60,069 nt of DNA from Marinobacterium jannaschii DSM 6295 (GCF_000620085.1 NZ_JHVJ01000033.1:1-60069), one strand, 5' to 3'. Shown: positions 37,733-48,271, counted from the first letter of the stretch. The notes: generated by a model from the letters alone, not told the origin. Numbers and translations: made by a program.

Positions 37733-39034
37733 TTGTTCTTTGAACGTCCGGAGTCTGGCGAACGCGCCATACTCGTCCATATAGAGATGGCAGATGAGGT
37801 GGACCAGGAAAGTCCGCAAGAACTCGAAGAACTTGCCATCTCCGCGGGTGCGGATCCTGTCGATTGGCTGATGGGGTCTCGCGCCCAGCCCAGCCCGAAA
37901 TTCTTTATCGGATCCGGTAAACTCGATGAACTGCAACAGCTGGTGCAACTGCATCAGGTGGAGCTGGTCATCTTCAATCATTCCCTCTCTCCCGGTCAGG
38001 AACGCAATATAGAGCGAGAGATCAAATGCCGTGTGCTGGACCGTACCGGTCTGATCCTTGATATCTTTGCGCAGCGTGCCCGAACCCACGAAGGTAAACT
38101 TCAGGTTGAGCTGGCTCAGCTTGAGCATATGTCTACCCGTCTGATACGGGGCTGGACTCACCTTGAGCGTCAGAAAGGTGGTATCGGTCTGCGTGGTCCG
38201 GGGGAAACCCAGCTAGAGACTGACCGTCGCCTGTTGCGTGCGCGCATCAAATCGATCCATAAGCGTCTGGAGCGCGTACGAAAACAACGGGACCAGGGGC
38301 GGCGTTCGCGTAAGCGGGCCGAGGTGCCAACGCTGTCGTTGGTGGGATATACCAACGCCGGTAAGTCGACGCTGTTTAACCGTATTACCGCGTCCGAGGT
38401 GTATGCAGCCGATCAGCTGTTTGCAACCCTGGATCCAACCCTGCGTAAAGTGGAGATCGCGGATGTCGGCCCGGCTATCCTGGCCGATACGGTAGGCTTT
38501 ATTCGCCATCTGCCACATAAGCTGGTTGAGGCATTCCGTGCTACGCTGCAGGAAACCACCGAAGCGACTCTGTTGTTGCATGTGATCGACTGTCATGATG
38601 ACGAGCGCCACGGACATATTCGGGAAGTAGAGTCTGTACTGAAGGAGATCGGTGCTGCCGATGTGCCTGAGCTGCAGGTCTACAACAAGATCGATCTGTT
38701 ACCTGGTCAGGAAGCCAGGATCGACCGGGATGAAGAGGGTAAGCCTGTCAGGGTCTGGCTCTCAGCGGTATCCGGTGAAGGGATCGATCTGCTGTTTCAG
38801 GCAGCCAGTGAGTTACTGGCTGAAGATGTGTTTCATGAAACGCTTAGCCTGAAACCACAGGAAGGCGGCTTCCGGGCGCAGCTTTATGCCCAGGGAGCGG
38901 TGATTAAAGAGGATGTAGACGAACAGGGTTGTATGCTGCTTGAGGTTCGCTTGCAGAAGAAGGATCTGCTACAGATTCTTAGTCGTGCAGGAATCCCGGC
39001 GGAACGATACTGTCCGGCTGAAGTCCACTATTAA
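37733..39034 (+). CDS. hflX: Ribosome-splitting GTPase HflX
   Basis: The 433-residue GTPase has an N-terminal HflX domain (GSGKLDELQQL, FNHSLSPGQERN), a glycine-rich linker (GGIGLRGPGETQLE) and a G domain with GYTNAGKST, the DTVGFIRHLP switch and NKID. It rescues stalled ribosomes. It starts with TTG, with GAGGT 6 bases upstream; the N-terminus MFFERPESGERA fits the family. It follows hfq after 8 bp. Confidence 0.96.
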   Translation: MFFERPESGERAILVHIEMADEVDQESPQELEELAISAGADPVDWLMGSRAQPSPKFFIGSGKLDELQQLVQLHQVELVIFNHSLSPGQERNIEREIKCRVLDRTGLILDIFAQRARTHEGKLQVELAQLEHMSTRLIRGWTHLERQKGGIGLRGPGETQLETDRRLLRARIKSIHKRLERVRKQRDQGRRSRKRAEVPTLSLVGYTNAGKSTLFNRITASEVYAADQLFATLDPTLRKVEIADVGPAILADTVGFIRHLPHKLVEAFRATLQETTEATLLLHVIDCHDDERHGHIREVESVLKEIGAADVPELQVYNKIDLLPGQEARIDRDEEGKPVRVWLSAVSGEGIDLLFQAASELLAEDVFHETLSLKPQEGGFRAQLYAQGAVIKEDVDEQGCMLLEVRLQKKDLLQILSRAGIPAERYCPAEVHY

Positions 39035-39101
39035 CGGGGTTGTCCTCTGTATTGCTATGTAGTTCCTGAGTGATCGCTTTTAACAGGGTTGTCGATAGGG
39101 G

Positions 39102-39130
39102 TTGCACAGTGCCGGGGGGCTACCTACAAT
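39102..39130 (+). promoter_or_regulatory. hflK: Sigma70 promoter of hflKC
   Basis: TTGCAC (39102-39107) and TACAAT (39125-39130) are exactly 17 bp apart, 39 bp before the hflK start, so hflKC can be expressed apart from hflX. Confidence 0.65.
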
Positions 39131-39168
39131 TTTCCTCAGCGAATCAAGCTTTTGGAACGGAGACACTT

Positions 39169-40374
39169 ATGGCTTGGAATGAGCCCGGTGGTAACGGCAA
39201 GAACCAGGATCCCTGGGGTGGTGGTGGCGACAATCGCGGTGGGAATAACCGCGGTGGAGATCAGGGACCGCCAGATCTGGATGAAGCTCTGCGTAAATTG
39301 CAGGATAAACTCAACAATATATTCGGAGGCTCCGGCAAAAAGCCCAATAGCGGCTTTGGCGGAGACGGTGGGGGCTCTGGTTCCTCGTCGGGCTCCGGTT
39401 TCTTTATTGTAATCATTGTGCTGGCAGTTCTGCTCTGGGCTGGGATGGGTGCATACACCGTCGACCAGCAGGAGCGTGCAGTGGTGCTGCGCCTCGGTGA
39501 GTTCATTGAAACCAAAGGCCCGGGTCTGCGCTGGAATCCGCCGCTGATCGATCAGGTATCTAAAGTTGTGGTAACCCGGGTACGTACCCGTGATCACCGC
39601 TCACTGATGCTGACCAAAGACGAAAATATCGTCGAAGTCGAAATGACCGTTCAGTACGTGATTACCGATCCCAAGGATTTCCTGCTCAACGTGCGTAATC
39701 CGGAAGAGTCGCTTTCCCATGCGGCCGAATCGGCCTTGCGTCATGTGGTAGGCGCAACCGAAATGCATTCTATTCTGACGCAGGGGCGTGAAACCCTCGG
39801 TGTGCAGGTGATGGAGCGGTTGCAGGGCTACATGCGCGATTACCGTACCGGATTGCAGATCTCTCAGGTCAACATCAAGGAAGCCAAAGCACCTTCACAG
39901 GTTCAGGATGCTTTCGATGATGTGATCAAGGCCCGTGAGGATGAGCAGCGCGTGAAGAACGAAGCTGAAGCATACTCCAATGGTGTTGTTCCGGAGGCGC
40001 GTGGTCAGGCCCAGCGTATGCTGGAAGAAGCCAGCGCTTATCGCGAAGAGGTTATCGCTAAGGCTCAGGGTGAATCTCAGCGTTTCACGGCTCTGCTGAC
40101 AGAGTATGAAAAAGCGCCGGAAGTCACTCGCGAACGTCTCTATCTGGATACGATGGAACAGGTGATGACTGACAGCCCTAAAGTGCTTGTTGATGTTGAA
40201 GGTGGTAATAACATGATGTATCTGCCGCTGGATAAGCTGAGTCAGGGGGTATCGACTCGTCAGTCAGCTGATACTTCGGTTTCACTGGATAATCAGAGCC
40301 TGCGTCAGGTAACCGATCAGGTCATTGATCAGCTGCGTCAGCGTCAGGCGAGCAGCCGTCGGGAGGGGCGTTAA
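39169..40374 (+). CDS. hflK: HflK, membrane regulator of FtsH
   Basis: The 401-residue SPFH/stomatin-family protein has a Gly/Asn-rich N-terminus (MAWNEPGGNGKNQDPW), one membrane span at about 77-97, then the SPFH domain starting YTVDQQERAVVLRLG and a long coiled coil. It forms a cage with HflC around the protease FtsH. The start at 39169 (CGGAGA 7 bases upstream) is the family N-terminus; an in-frame start 99 bases further up would lie above the promoter. Confidence 0.96.
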   Translation: MAWNEPGGNGKNQDPWGGGGDNRGGNNRGGDQGPPDLDEALRKLQDKLNNIFGGSGKKPNSGFGGDGGGSGSSSGSGFFIVIIVLAVLLWAGMGAYTVDQQERAVVLRLGEFIETKGPGLRWNPPLIDQVSKVVVTRVRTRDHRSLMLTKDENIVEVEMTVQYVITDPKDFLLNVRNPEESLSHAAESALRHVVGATEMHSILTQGRETLGVQVMERLQGYMRDYRTGLQISQVNIKEAKAPSQVQDAFDDVIKAREDEQRVKNEAEAYSNGVVPEARGQAQRMLEEASAYREEVIAKAQGESQRFTALLTEYEKAPEVTRERLYLDTMEQVMTDSPKVLVDVEGGNNMMYLPLDKLSQGVSTRQSADTSVSLDNQSLRQVTDQVIDQLRQRQASSRREGR

Positions 40375-41246
40375 TGAAATCCTCATCTCTGGTTGGAATT
40401 ATTGTAGCCCTGCTGGTGCTACTGGTAGGTTCCAAATCCGTCTATATCATCAACGAAACCGAGCGTGCGGTATTGCTTAAGTTTGGTGAGGTGGTAAATG
40501 CGGATGTTAAGCCTGGTTTTCACTTTAAGGTTCCGTTCGTCAATGCCGTGCGCCGGTTTGATGCCCGTGTACTGACGCTGGATGCGCGTCCACAGTCTTA
40601 CCTGACGCTGGAGAAGAAGCGTCTGGTGGTGGATTCGTTCGTGAAGTGGCGTGTTGAGAACGTTGAAAAGTACTACACCGCAACGTCAGGTGATGAGTTC
40701 AAGGCAGCTCAGATTCTGGCTGACCGTGTGGATACCGGACTGCGTAACCAGTTTGGTGAGCGTACCGTGACCGAAGTGGTGTCCGGTGAACGTGAAGAGC
40801 TGATGAAAGAGCTGACCACAAGTCTGAGCACTATTGCGAAGGATGAGTGGGGGATCGAGGTTGTGGATATCCGGATCAAGAAAATTGATCTGCCACCACA
40901 GGTCTCCGAGTCGGTTTATCAGCGTATGCGTTCTGAGCGTGAGCGAGAAGCGCGTGAGTTGCGTTCCCGTGGTCAGGAGCTGGCGGAAGGTATCCGTGCC
41001 GATGCAGATCGTCAGAAGACAGTTATCGTAGCCGAAGCCTATCGTGAGTCCGAGTTGTTGCGAGGTGATGGTGATGCCCAGGCGTCTGCGATCTACTCTG
41101 AGGCGTTCTCGCGTAATGCGGAGTTCTACTCGTTCCACCGCAGTCTGAAGGCTTATCGTGAGTCCTTCGGTAGCAGCAACGATGTGCTGGTGCTGAAGCC
41201 TGACAGTGACTTCTTCAAGTACCTGTCCAAGCCTGAGGTTCGCTAA
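40374..41246 (+). CDS. hflC: HflC, membrane regulator of FtsH
   Basis: The 290-residue partner of HflK has an N-terminal span (about 5-23), then NETERAVLLKFGEVV of the SPFH domain and the VDIRIKKIDLP motif, and a coiled coil with RSEREREARELRS. Its ATG overlaps the hflK TAA by one base. Confidence 0.96.
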   Translation: MKSSSLVGIIVALLVLLVGSKSVYIINETERAVLLKFGEVVNADVKPGFHFKVPFVNAVRRFDARVLTLDARPQSYLTLEKKRLVVDSFVKWRVENVEKYYTATSGDEFKAAQILADRVDTGLRNQFGERTVTEVVSGEREELMKELTTSLSTIAKDEWGIEVVDIRIKKIDLPPQVSESVYQRMRSEREREARELRSRGQELAEGIRADADRQKTVIVAEAYRESELLRGDGDAQASAIYSEAFSRNAEFYSFHRSLKAYRESFGSSNDVLVLKPDSDFFKYLSKPEVR

Positions 41247-41281
41247 GCCAATTGACTGTATTGGTATAAAAAACCTCCAAT

Positions 41282-41302
41282 CAGGGCGCGCATCGCGCCC
41301 TG
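41282..41302 (+). terminator. Hairpin after hflC
   Basis: CAGGGCGCG-CAT-CGCGCCCTG is a perfect 9-bp stem followed by GTTTCTGTT. It is the weaker of two hairpins in tandem. Confidence 0.6.
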
Positions 41303-41320
41303 GTTTCTGTTAGGATTGTC

Positions 41321-41347
41321 AAAACCGGGCCAAGACCCGGTTTTTTT
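41321..41347 (+). terminator. Rho-independent terminator after hflC
   Basis: The stem AAAACCGGG (41321-41329) with CCCGGTTTT (41336-41344) is followed by a run of T. It separates hflKC from the DUF2065-hisZ-purA group. Confidence 0.9.
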
Positions 41348-41383
41348 GTGTGGCAACGCTACTCTTGAGGTTGTGCTGGATAC

Positions 41384-41581
41384 ATGTCTTCCACTTTTTT
41401 GCATGAGCTATTGATCGGATTCTGTCTGATGCTGGTGCTGGAAGGGGTGATCCCATTTCTTTATCCTCAGCGCTGGCGCAGTCTGGTGCAGCAACTGGCG
41501 CAGGTCGATGACCGTACGCTACGGCTGTTCGGCCTGATCAGCATGCTGAGTGGTACGGCGTTGCTCTACTGGATTAATTGA
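41384..41581 (+). CDS. DUF2065 (YjeT-type) small membrane protein
   Basis: The 65-residue protein has two predicted spans (about 8-26 and 46-63) joined by YPQRWRSLVQQLAQVDDRTLRLFGL, the signature of DUF2065. E. coli yjeT sits between hflC and purA, the same place as here. Function is unknown. Confidence 0.88.
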   Translation: MSSTFLHELLIGFCLMLVLEGVIPFLYPQRWRSLVQQLAQVDDRTLRLFGLISMLSGTALLYWIN

Positions 41582-41610
41582 GATTGCATCAAAATCGTAC
41601 GGAGTACTGC

Positions 41611-42786
41611 ATGGCATTGGCAGATCGCTGGCTGTTGCCGGAAGGGGTTAAAGAGTTACTTCCACCGCAGGCGCGTCGGGTAGAATCGCTGCGTCGCCGC
41701 ATTATTGACCTGTATGAAAGCTGGGGCTATGAGCAGGTCATGCCGCCTCTGATGGAGCATCTGGACTCCCTGCTGACAGGTGTCGGGCGGGATCTGGAGA
41801 TGAATACCTTCAAGGTCACCGATCAGCTGAGTGGTCATATGCTGGGTGTGCGGGCAGATATTACACCGCAGGTTGCCCGCATCGACGCTCATGTTTTGCG
41901 CAGCGAAGGGCCTAGTCGCCTTTGTTACTGTGCCTCTGTCCTGCATGCGCGTACGGCTGAGCCGCTGGCTTCCCGCAATCCGCTGCAGCTGGGTGCAGAG
42001 CTTTATGGTCATGCAGGCTTGGAAAGCGATCTTGAAGTTATCGTGCTGATGCTGACTACGCTGCGCAGTGCCGGTGTTGCCCGTGAGCTGACACTGGATC
42101 TGGGGCATGTGGATATCTTTCGCGGCCTGATGCAGCAGGCCGGAATCGGTGCCGAAGCTGAGGCCGAATACATGGATATTCTGGCACGTAAAGCATTGCC
42201 GGAGCTGGATAAGTTTCTCGTAGCCCTGAACGCTGATGCGCGTCAGCTGGAGATTCTGTCCCGCCTGCCGCGCCTGAATGGCGATCGTACTGTATTGGAT
42301 AAGGCGCGTGAGCTTTTCTCAGATGCGTCGGCAGAGGTGCTTGAGGCGATTGACTACCTGGCACTACTGGCGGATAGCGTAGCGCGTCGTTTCCCGGAAG
42401 TGGATCTGTACTTCGACCTGAGTGAGCTGCGTGGTTATGCCTATCATACCGGCGTGGTATTTGCGGCGTTTACCCCGGGTCGTGGCCAGGCGATCGCCAA
42501 AGGCGGTCGCTACGATGCAATTGGTGAAGATTTTGGCCGGGCACGTCCGGCGACAGGCTTCAGTGCGGATCTGAAAACACTGATTGACTTGTCTGATGAA
42601 GAATTGGAAAGCGGTAAGCTGATTGAGGCCCCTGCGGGGGATGATCAGTCTTTGCTGCAACAGATTGAGGAGCTGCGCGCACAAGGTCTGCGGGTGGTCC
42701 AGAAGCTGCCAGGAAGTCAGGCGGCAGCGGGGTGCACCGCAGAACTGGTGCAACGTGATGGGGCTTGGGTCGTAGTCGACCTTTAA
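41611..42786 (+). CDS. hisZ: ATP phosphoribosyltransferase regulatory subunit HisZ
   Basis: The 391-residue HisRS-like protein lacks synthetase function and pairs with the short form of HisG for histidine synthesis and feedback control. It has the class II core (VRADITPQVARIDAH, ELRGYAYHTGVVF, GGRYD) but lacks the anticodon-binding domain. The ATG at 41611 has ACGGAG 6 bases upstream. The hisZ-purA order is as in Pseudomonas. True HisS is encoded separately at 55184-56452. Confidence 0.95.
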   Translation: MALADRWLLPEGVKELLPPQARRVESLRRRIIDLYESWGYEQVMPPLMEHLDSLLTGVGRDLEMNTFKVTDQLSGHMLGVRADITPQVARIDAHVLRSEGPSRLCYCASVLHARTAEPLASRNPLQLGAELYGHAGLESDLEVIVLMLTTLRSAGVARELTLDLGHVDIFRGLMQQAGIGAEAEAEYMDILARKALPELDKFLVALNADARQLEILSRLPRLNGDRTVLDKARELFSDASAEVLEAIDYLALLADSVARRFPEVDLYFDLSELRGYAYHTGVVFAAFTPGRGQAIAKGGRYDAIGEDFGRARPATGFSADLKTLIDLSDEELESGKLIEAPAGDDQSLLQQIEELRAQGLRVVQKLPGSQAAAGCTAELVQRDGAWVVVDL

Positions 42787-42810
42787 GTCTGAAGTGATTT
42801 AACGAACTAG

Positions 42811-44121
<1,311 letters not shown>

Positions 44122-44141
44122 GTTTCTGCAGTACTGATCTG

Positions 44142-44168
44142 AAAAGCCCGGCTCGCCGGGCTTTTTTG
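44142..44168 (+). terminator. Rho-independent terminator after purA
   Basis: The stem AAAAGCCCGG (44142-44151) with CCGGGCTTTT (44156-44165), loop CTCG, runs into more T. Confidence 0.92.
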
Positions 44169-44213
44169 TATCCGTAATTTGGCATCAGGATGTGGGCCTG
44201 GCTGTTTTCGGGC

Positions 44214-44242
44214 AATAAAAAACCCGGCGCAGGCCGGGTTTT
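44214..44242 (-). terminator. Rho-independent terminator of the suhB-like gene
   Basis: The stem AAAACCCGGC (44219-44228) with GCCGGGTTTT (44233-44242) is followed on the minus strand by a T run. It lies 42 bp past the stop. Confidence 0.9.
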
Positions 44243-44283
44243 CTGAATCAGTCTGGCAACTCAGTGAGTGCCGGGCTGCTTAA

Positions 44284-45096
44284 TCAGTGCATGTCAGGTG
44301 TGACTGCCGGGCGGATAGCCTGCAGCAGTGCCTTGAACATTTTCGGGTTGCCAGCCACAAGGTTGCCGGACGTGCGGTAGTTGTTGCCGCCGGTAAAATC
44401 GCCAGCCAGGCCGCCGGCCTCTTGCAGGATCATCAGGCCAGCTTCGATCTCAGAGCGGTTCAGGCCGATCTGGAAGTAGCCGTCCAGGCGTCCGGCAGCG
44501 GTATACGCCAGGTTCAGGGCGGGGGAGCTGCTGTTGATAACCTGAGCGTCGCTGAGGGCGATGTTCTTGAACATTTCCAGGTGGTTGTTCAGGAACGGCT
44601 TATCGCTTGGGCGGTTAATAAAGCCGGTGCCGATCAGGGTTTTGTTCAGTGCGCGGTTATTGCTGACGCGAATCCGGCGGCCGTTAAGCTGGGCGCCCTT
44701 GCCGCGGCTGGCAGTAAACTCTTCGCTGGACATCGGATTCAGGATGATTGCATGTTCGATGCGACCATTCTGCTCGCCGGCCAGGCAGAGTGCGAACTGA
44801 GGCAGGGCATTTGCCAGGTTGGAAACGCTGTCAGCCGGAGTCAGGTGCCAGATAAATTCCGGACCCTCTTCCAGGGCTTCGTGACGACCTGTGTATTCAC
44901 CGATTACCGTGTGGCTTGGGTAGGCCTTCTGGATGGTGACAACCACAGTCTGCTCGACCTGTTTGCAGGTTTTGTGCAGGAACTGTGCGACATCGGACTG
45001 TTCAGATTTGATCAGGTCCAGGCGCTCTACGGCGCGGACGATTTGTTCGCCTGCTGCGCGGGCGGCGCGCAGGGCAATATTCACCATCGGTTGCAT
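44284..45096 (-). CDS. suhB: SuhB-like inositol monophosphatase family protein with degraded active site
   Basis: The 270-residue protein is clearly SuhB-like (MQPMVNIALRAARAAGE, EEFTASRGKGAQLNGRRIRVS), but key metal and catalytic positions are changed. The usual DPLDGT loop reads TPADSV (86-91), so the first Asp is Thr86 while Asp89 remains. The VTEVD Asp is Cys44, GEESG reads GEYTG (66-70, E67 kept) and WDxAAG reads SEIEAG (215-220). Phosphatase activity is therefore doubtful. E. coli SuhB has a second, structural role with NusA in rRNA antitermination, which does not need catalysis. The start at 45096 is fixed by a promoter that lies inside the longer open frame. It diverges from trmJ. Confidence 0.9.
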   Translation of the reverse strand: MQPMVNIALRAARAAGEQIVRAVERLDLIKSEQSDVAQFLHKTCKQVEQTVVVTIQKAYPSHTVIGEYTGRHEALEEGPEFIWHLTPADSVSNLANALPQFALCLAGEQNGRIEHAIILNPMSSEEFTASRGKGAQLNGRRIRVSNNRALNKTLIGTGFINRPSDKPFLNNHLEMFKNIALSDAQVINSSSPALNLAYTAAGRLDGYFQIGLNRSEIEAGLMILQEAGGLAGDFTGGNNYRTSGNLVAGNPKMFKALLQAIRPAVTPDMH

Positions 45097-45138
45097 GCTG
45101 TTTGGAGACCTAAAAAGCTGTTCAGAGCAAAGGCGGAG

Positions 45139-45167
45139 ATTATACCTGAGTATTGTCATTGTCTGAA
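45139..45167 (-). promoter_or_regulatory. suhB: Sigma70 promoter of the suhB-like gene
   Basis: On the minus strand, TTCAGA (45167-45162) and TATAAT (45144-45139) are 17 bp apart, giving a leader of about 35 bases. Its -35 overlaps that of the opposite trmJ promoter. Confidence 0.65.
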
Positions 45168-45192
45168 CACTTTCCGGAGGATCTGCTAAAAT
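45164..45192 (+). promoter_or_regulatory. trmJ: Sigma70 promoter of trmJ
   Basis: TGAACA (45164-45169) and TAAAAT (45187-45192) are 17 bp apart. Overlap with the opposite suhB -35 means RNA polymerase cannot use both at once. Confidence 0.6.
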
Positions 45193-45228
45193 ATCGCGCT
45201 TTTAGCGACAGTAATCAGGTGGCGAAGA

Positions 45229-45966
45229 TTGGCTAACGTACGGATAGTGCTGGTAAATACAACCCATCCGGGCAATATCGGTGGTGTGGCGCGGGCGATG
45301 AAAAACATGGGGCTAAGTGACCTTTGCCTGGTTGCCCCTAAGTTGTTCCCGAGTGAAGAGGCGGTATCGCGTGCGTCCGGTGCCGCGGATATCCTTGATC
45401 AGGCGAGTGTGGTGGGCTCGGTTGTTGAGGCTATTGCTGACTGTCAGCTGGTCGTAGGAACCAGTGCCAGGGAGCGGCATATTCCGTGGCCGCTGGTTGA
45501 TCCCCGGGAGATGGCAGCTGTGGTGGCGCCGTTACCGGATGATGTGACGGTGGCTGTGCTGTTTGGCCGGGAAGATCGCGGTTTGACCAATGAGGAATTG
45601 CAGTTGTGCCATAAACACGTGCATATTCCGGCTATAGAGAGTTTTAGTTCGCTGAATATTGCGGCCGCAGTGCAGGTTATCAGTTACGAATTGCGAATGG
45701 CTGCTCTGGCGGGGGACGAGGTGAAGAATCAGCGCCCGCAGTGGGGTACCGACTGGGATATAGATCTGGCCGATCATGATGAAATTGAACGACTATTTGT
45801 TCATTTAGAAGAGACGTTGGTTGATATAGAGTTCCTTGATCCGGATAATCCCCGACAGTTAATGCCCCGTTTGCGTCGCCTTCTTATGCGTGCAGTGCCG
45901 GATAAGGTGGAAGTAAACGTTCTGAGGGGCGTATTGCGGGCGGTTCAGAAAAAGACGGGTCGTTAA
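45229..45966 (+). CDS. trmJ: tRNA (cytidine/uridine-2'-O-)-methyltransferase TrmJ
   Basis: The 245-residue SPOUT methyltransferase modifies position 32 of certain tRNAs. It has the NTTHPGNIGGVARAMKNMG start, LFGREDRGLTNEE and the knot segment IPAIESFSSLNIAAAVQVISYE. It starts with TTG, with AGGTGG upstream. trmJ-iscR is a conserved neighbourhood. Confidence 0.95.
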   Translation: MANVRIVLVNTTHPGNIGGVARAMKNMGLSDLCLVAPKLFPSEEAVSRASGAADILDQASVVGSVVEAIADCQLVVGTSARERHIPWPLVDPREMAAVVAPLPDDVTVAVLFGREDRGLTNEELQLCHKHVHIPAIESFSSLNIAAAVQVISYELRMAALAGDEVKNQRPQWGTDWDIDLADHDEIERLFVHLEETLVDIEFLDPDNPRQLMPRLRRLLMRAVPDKVEVNVLRGVLRAVQKKTGR

Positions 45967-46033
45967 CGCGTAAGCAGGGCGGGTGCCGCCTGCTTTATCT
46001 TTCGTGCTAGAATGCGCGCCAAATCAGTGAAAT

Positions 46034-46091
46034 AATCCCGACAAAATAGGTTGGTTATATACTTGACTGTTTTGGTCGGGTAAAGCATAAT
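46034..46091 (+). promoter_or_regulatory. iscR: iscR promoter with two tandem IscR-type operators
   Basis: TTGACT (46063-46068) and CATAAT (46086-46091), 17 bp apart, form a strong sigma70 promoter. It lies within a 25-bp sequence (46059-46083, ATACTTGACTG...) that matches the type 1 IscR consensus of E. coli at 23 of 25 positions by my hand comparison. A second, weaker site (46034-46058, about 18 of 25) abuts it. Fe-S loaded IscR should repress its own operon here. Confidence 0.82.
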
Positions 46092-46128
46092 CCCAACCAC
46101 ACTCGCCAAACGACGAGGAATTCGGATT

Positions 46129-46626
46129 ATGCGACTGACAACAAAAGGGCGCTATGCCGTCACTGCAATGCTGGATCTGGCACTGCATGAAGGCAAGGGG
46201 CCGATAAGCCTGGCTGATATTTCTGAACGGCAGGGCATCTCACTGTCCTATCTCGAACAGCTGTTTGCAAAGCTGAGACGGAATGAGCTGGTGAGAAGTG
46301 TCCGTGGGCCGGGCGGGGGCTATCAGCTCAATCGCACCCAGGAAGCGATCAATGTGGCTGAGGTGATCGATGCAGTGAATGAATCGGTCGATGCGACAGG
46401 CTGCAGTGGCGTAGGCGATTGTCAGGGCGGTGAAACCTGTCTGACCCATCACCTCTGGTGTGATCTGAGTGCTCAGATCCATAACTTCCTGAGTGGTATC
46501 TCCCTGGCAGATCTGGTGGCGCGCAAAGATGTGCGTCAGGTGGCCGATCGTCAGGATCGTCGACAGTTGGATAACATTATCATGAGCGCATCCGTGCAGT
46601 CTGCTGCGGAAAAAGCGACTGCATAA
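46129..46626 (+). CDS. iscR: Fe-S cluster regulator IscR
   Basis: The 165-residue Rrf2-family regulator has an N-terminal winged helix ([19 protein letters not shown]) and the 2Fe-2S ligands C92, C98, C104 and H107, as in E. coli. With a cluster it represses isc; without one it binds type 2 sites. First gene of the isc operon. Confidence 0.97.
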   Translation: MRLTTKGRYAVTAMLDLALHEGKGPISLADISERQGISLSYLEQLFAKLRRNELVRSVRGPGGGYQLNRTQEAINVAEVIDAVNESVDATGCSGVGDCQGGETCLTHHLWCDLSAQIHNFLSGISLADLVARKDVRQVADRQDRRQLDNIIMSASVQSAAEKATA

Positions 46627-46648
46627 GTACGAGGTTCGGAGACCTAGA

Positions 46649-47863
46649 ATGAAGAAACCGATTTATCTGGACTATTCCGCCACTACCCCGGTTGATCCGC
46701 GTGTAGCGGAGAAAATGATGGAATGCCTGACTCTGGAGGGTAACTTTGGTAACCCGGCGTCACGCTCGCATCTTTTCGGCTGGAAAGCAGAAGAGGCGGT
46801 GGAGAACGCTCGTCGTCAGGTGGCTGATCTGGTGAATGCCGATCCTCGTGAAATTGTCTGGACCTCGGGTGCGACTGAGTCTGACAACCTTGCGATTAAA
46901 GGTGCTGCACACTTCTATCAGAAGAAGGGTAAGCACATTATTACCTCCAGAATCGAGCACAAAGCTGTGCTGGATACCACGCGTCAGCTGGAGCGTGAGG
47001 GCTTTGAAGTTACTTATCTGGACCCGAACAGCGACGGCATTATCACGCCGGAGTCGGTTGCAGACGCAATCCGTGAAGACACAATCGTTGTCTCTCTGAT
47101 GCACGTGAATAACGAAATCGGCACCATTACCGATATCGCTGCGATTGGTGAAATCACCCGCGCCAAAGGGATTATTTTCCACGTCGACGCCGCTCAGAGC
47201 GCCGGAAAAATTGATATTGACCTGGCTGCTACCAAGGTCGACCTGATGTCCTTCTCCGCCCATAAGGTATATGGCCCGAAAGGTATCGGTGCGATGTATG
47301 TGCGTCGTAAGCCGCGTATCCGTATCGAGGCTCAGATGCATGGTGGTGGTCACGAGCGTGGTATGCGTTCCGGCACACTGCCAACTCATCAGATTGTTGG
47401 TATGGGTGAGGCCTTCCGGATCGCCAAAGAAGAGATGGAAATGGCCAAACAGCAGGCGATCGCGCTGCGTGACCGTTTCTGGGCTGCTGTCAATGACATG
47501 GAAGAAGTGCATGTCAATGGCTCTTTCGAGCAGCGAGTACCCCATAACCTGAATGTCAGCTTTGCCTTTGTCGAAGGTGAATCACTGCTGATGTCCATTA
47601 AAGATCTGGCTGTATCCTCCGGTTCTGCCTGTACTTCGGCAAGCCTGGAGCCGTCCTATGTGCTGCGAGCACTGGGACTGAATGATGAACTGGCTCACAG
47701 CTCAATTCGTTTCTCCTTTGGTCGTTTCACGACCGAGGAAGAGGTGGACTTCGCCGCAGAACAGATTCGTCAGGCTGTAGATAAACTTCGTGAGCTGTCC
47801 CCGCTGTGGGATATGTATAGGGATGGTGTCGACCTGAGCAAGGTCGAATGGGTTCATCACTAA
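46649..47863 (+). CDS. iscS: Cysteine desulfurase IscS
   Basis: The 404-residue PLP enzyme supplies sulfur for Fe-S clusters and tRNA thiolation. The PLP lysine is K206 ([10 protein letters not shown]) and the persulfide cysteine is C328 in [14 protein letters not shown]. It follows iscR after 22 bp. Confidence 0.98.
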   Translation: MKKPIYLDYSATTPVDPRVAEKMMECLTLEGNFGNPASRSHLFGWKAEEAVENARRQVADLVNADPREIVWTSGATESDNLAIKGAAHFYQKKGKHIITSRIEHKAVLDTTRQLEREGFEVTYLDPNSDGIITPESVADAIREDTIVVSLMHVNNEIGTITDIAAIGEITRAKGIIFHVDAAQSAGKIDIDLAATKVDLMSFSAHKVYGPKGIGAMYVRRKPRIRIEAQMHGGGHERGMRSGTLPTHQIVGMGEAFRIAKEEMEMAKQQAIALRDRFWAAVNDMEEVHVNGSFEQRVPHNLNVSFAFVEGESLLMSIKDLAVSSGSACTSASLEPSYVLRALGLNDELAHSSIRFSFGRFTTEEEVDFAAEQIRQAVDKLRELSPLWDMYRDGVDLSKVEWVHH

Positions 47864-47890
47864 TACAGATTCAGAATTGAGGAGGTCGTC

Positions 47891-48271
47891 ATGGCTTATA
47901 GTGATCAGGTAATTGACCATTACGAAAATCCGCGCAATGTTGGGCGGATGGACGATAAAGATGGAAATGTAGGTACCGGTATGGTCGGTGCGCCTGCATG
48001 TGGTGATGTAATGCGCTTGCAGATTAAGGTAAGTGATGAAGGCATCATTGAAGATGCTAAGTTCAAAACTTACGGTTGTGGCTCTGCAATTGCGTCCAGC
48101 TCTCTGATCACCGAGTGGGTGAAGGGTATGAGCCTGGATGAAGCGGCAGAACTGAAGAACACCGCAATTGCAGAAGAGCTGGCGTTGCCGCCGGTTAAAA
48201 TCCATTGTTCAGTGCTGGCCGAGGACGCGATTAAAGCGGCCATCGACGATTACAAGAGCAAGCAGGATTAA
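47891..48271 (+). CDS. iscU: Fe-S scaffold protein IscU
   Basis: The 126-residue scaffold has ligands C37, D39, C63 and C106 and the HscA-recognised LPPVK (99-103). GAGGAGG precedes the ATG. Confidence 0.98.
   Translation: MAYSDQVIDHYENPRNVGRMDDKDGNVGTGMVGAPACGDVMRLQIKVSDEGIIEDAKFKTYGCGSAIASSSLITEWVKGMSLDEAAELKNTAIAEELALPPVKIHCSVLAEDAIKAAIDDYKSKQD

Noticed and set aside
44287-45189. A 300-codon open frame opposite the suhB-like gene
   Set aside because: The minus-strand protein aligns with SuhB from end to end and has a promoter and terminator; the plus frame has none.
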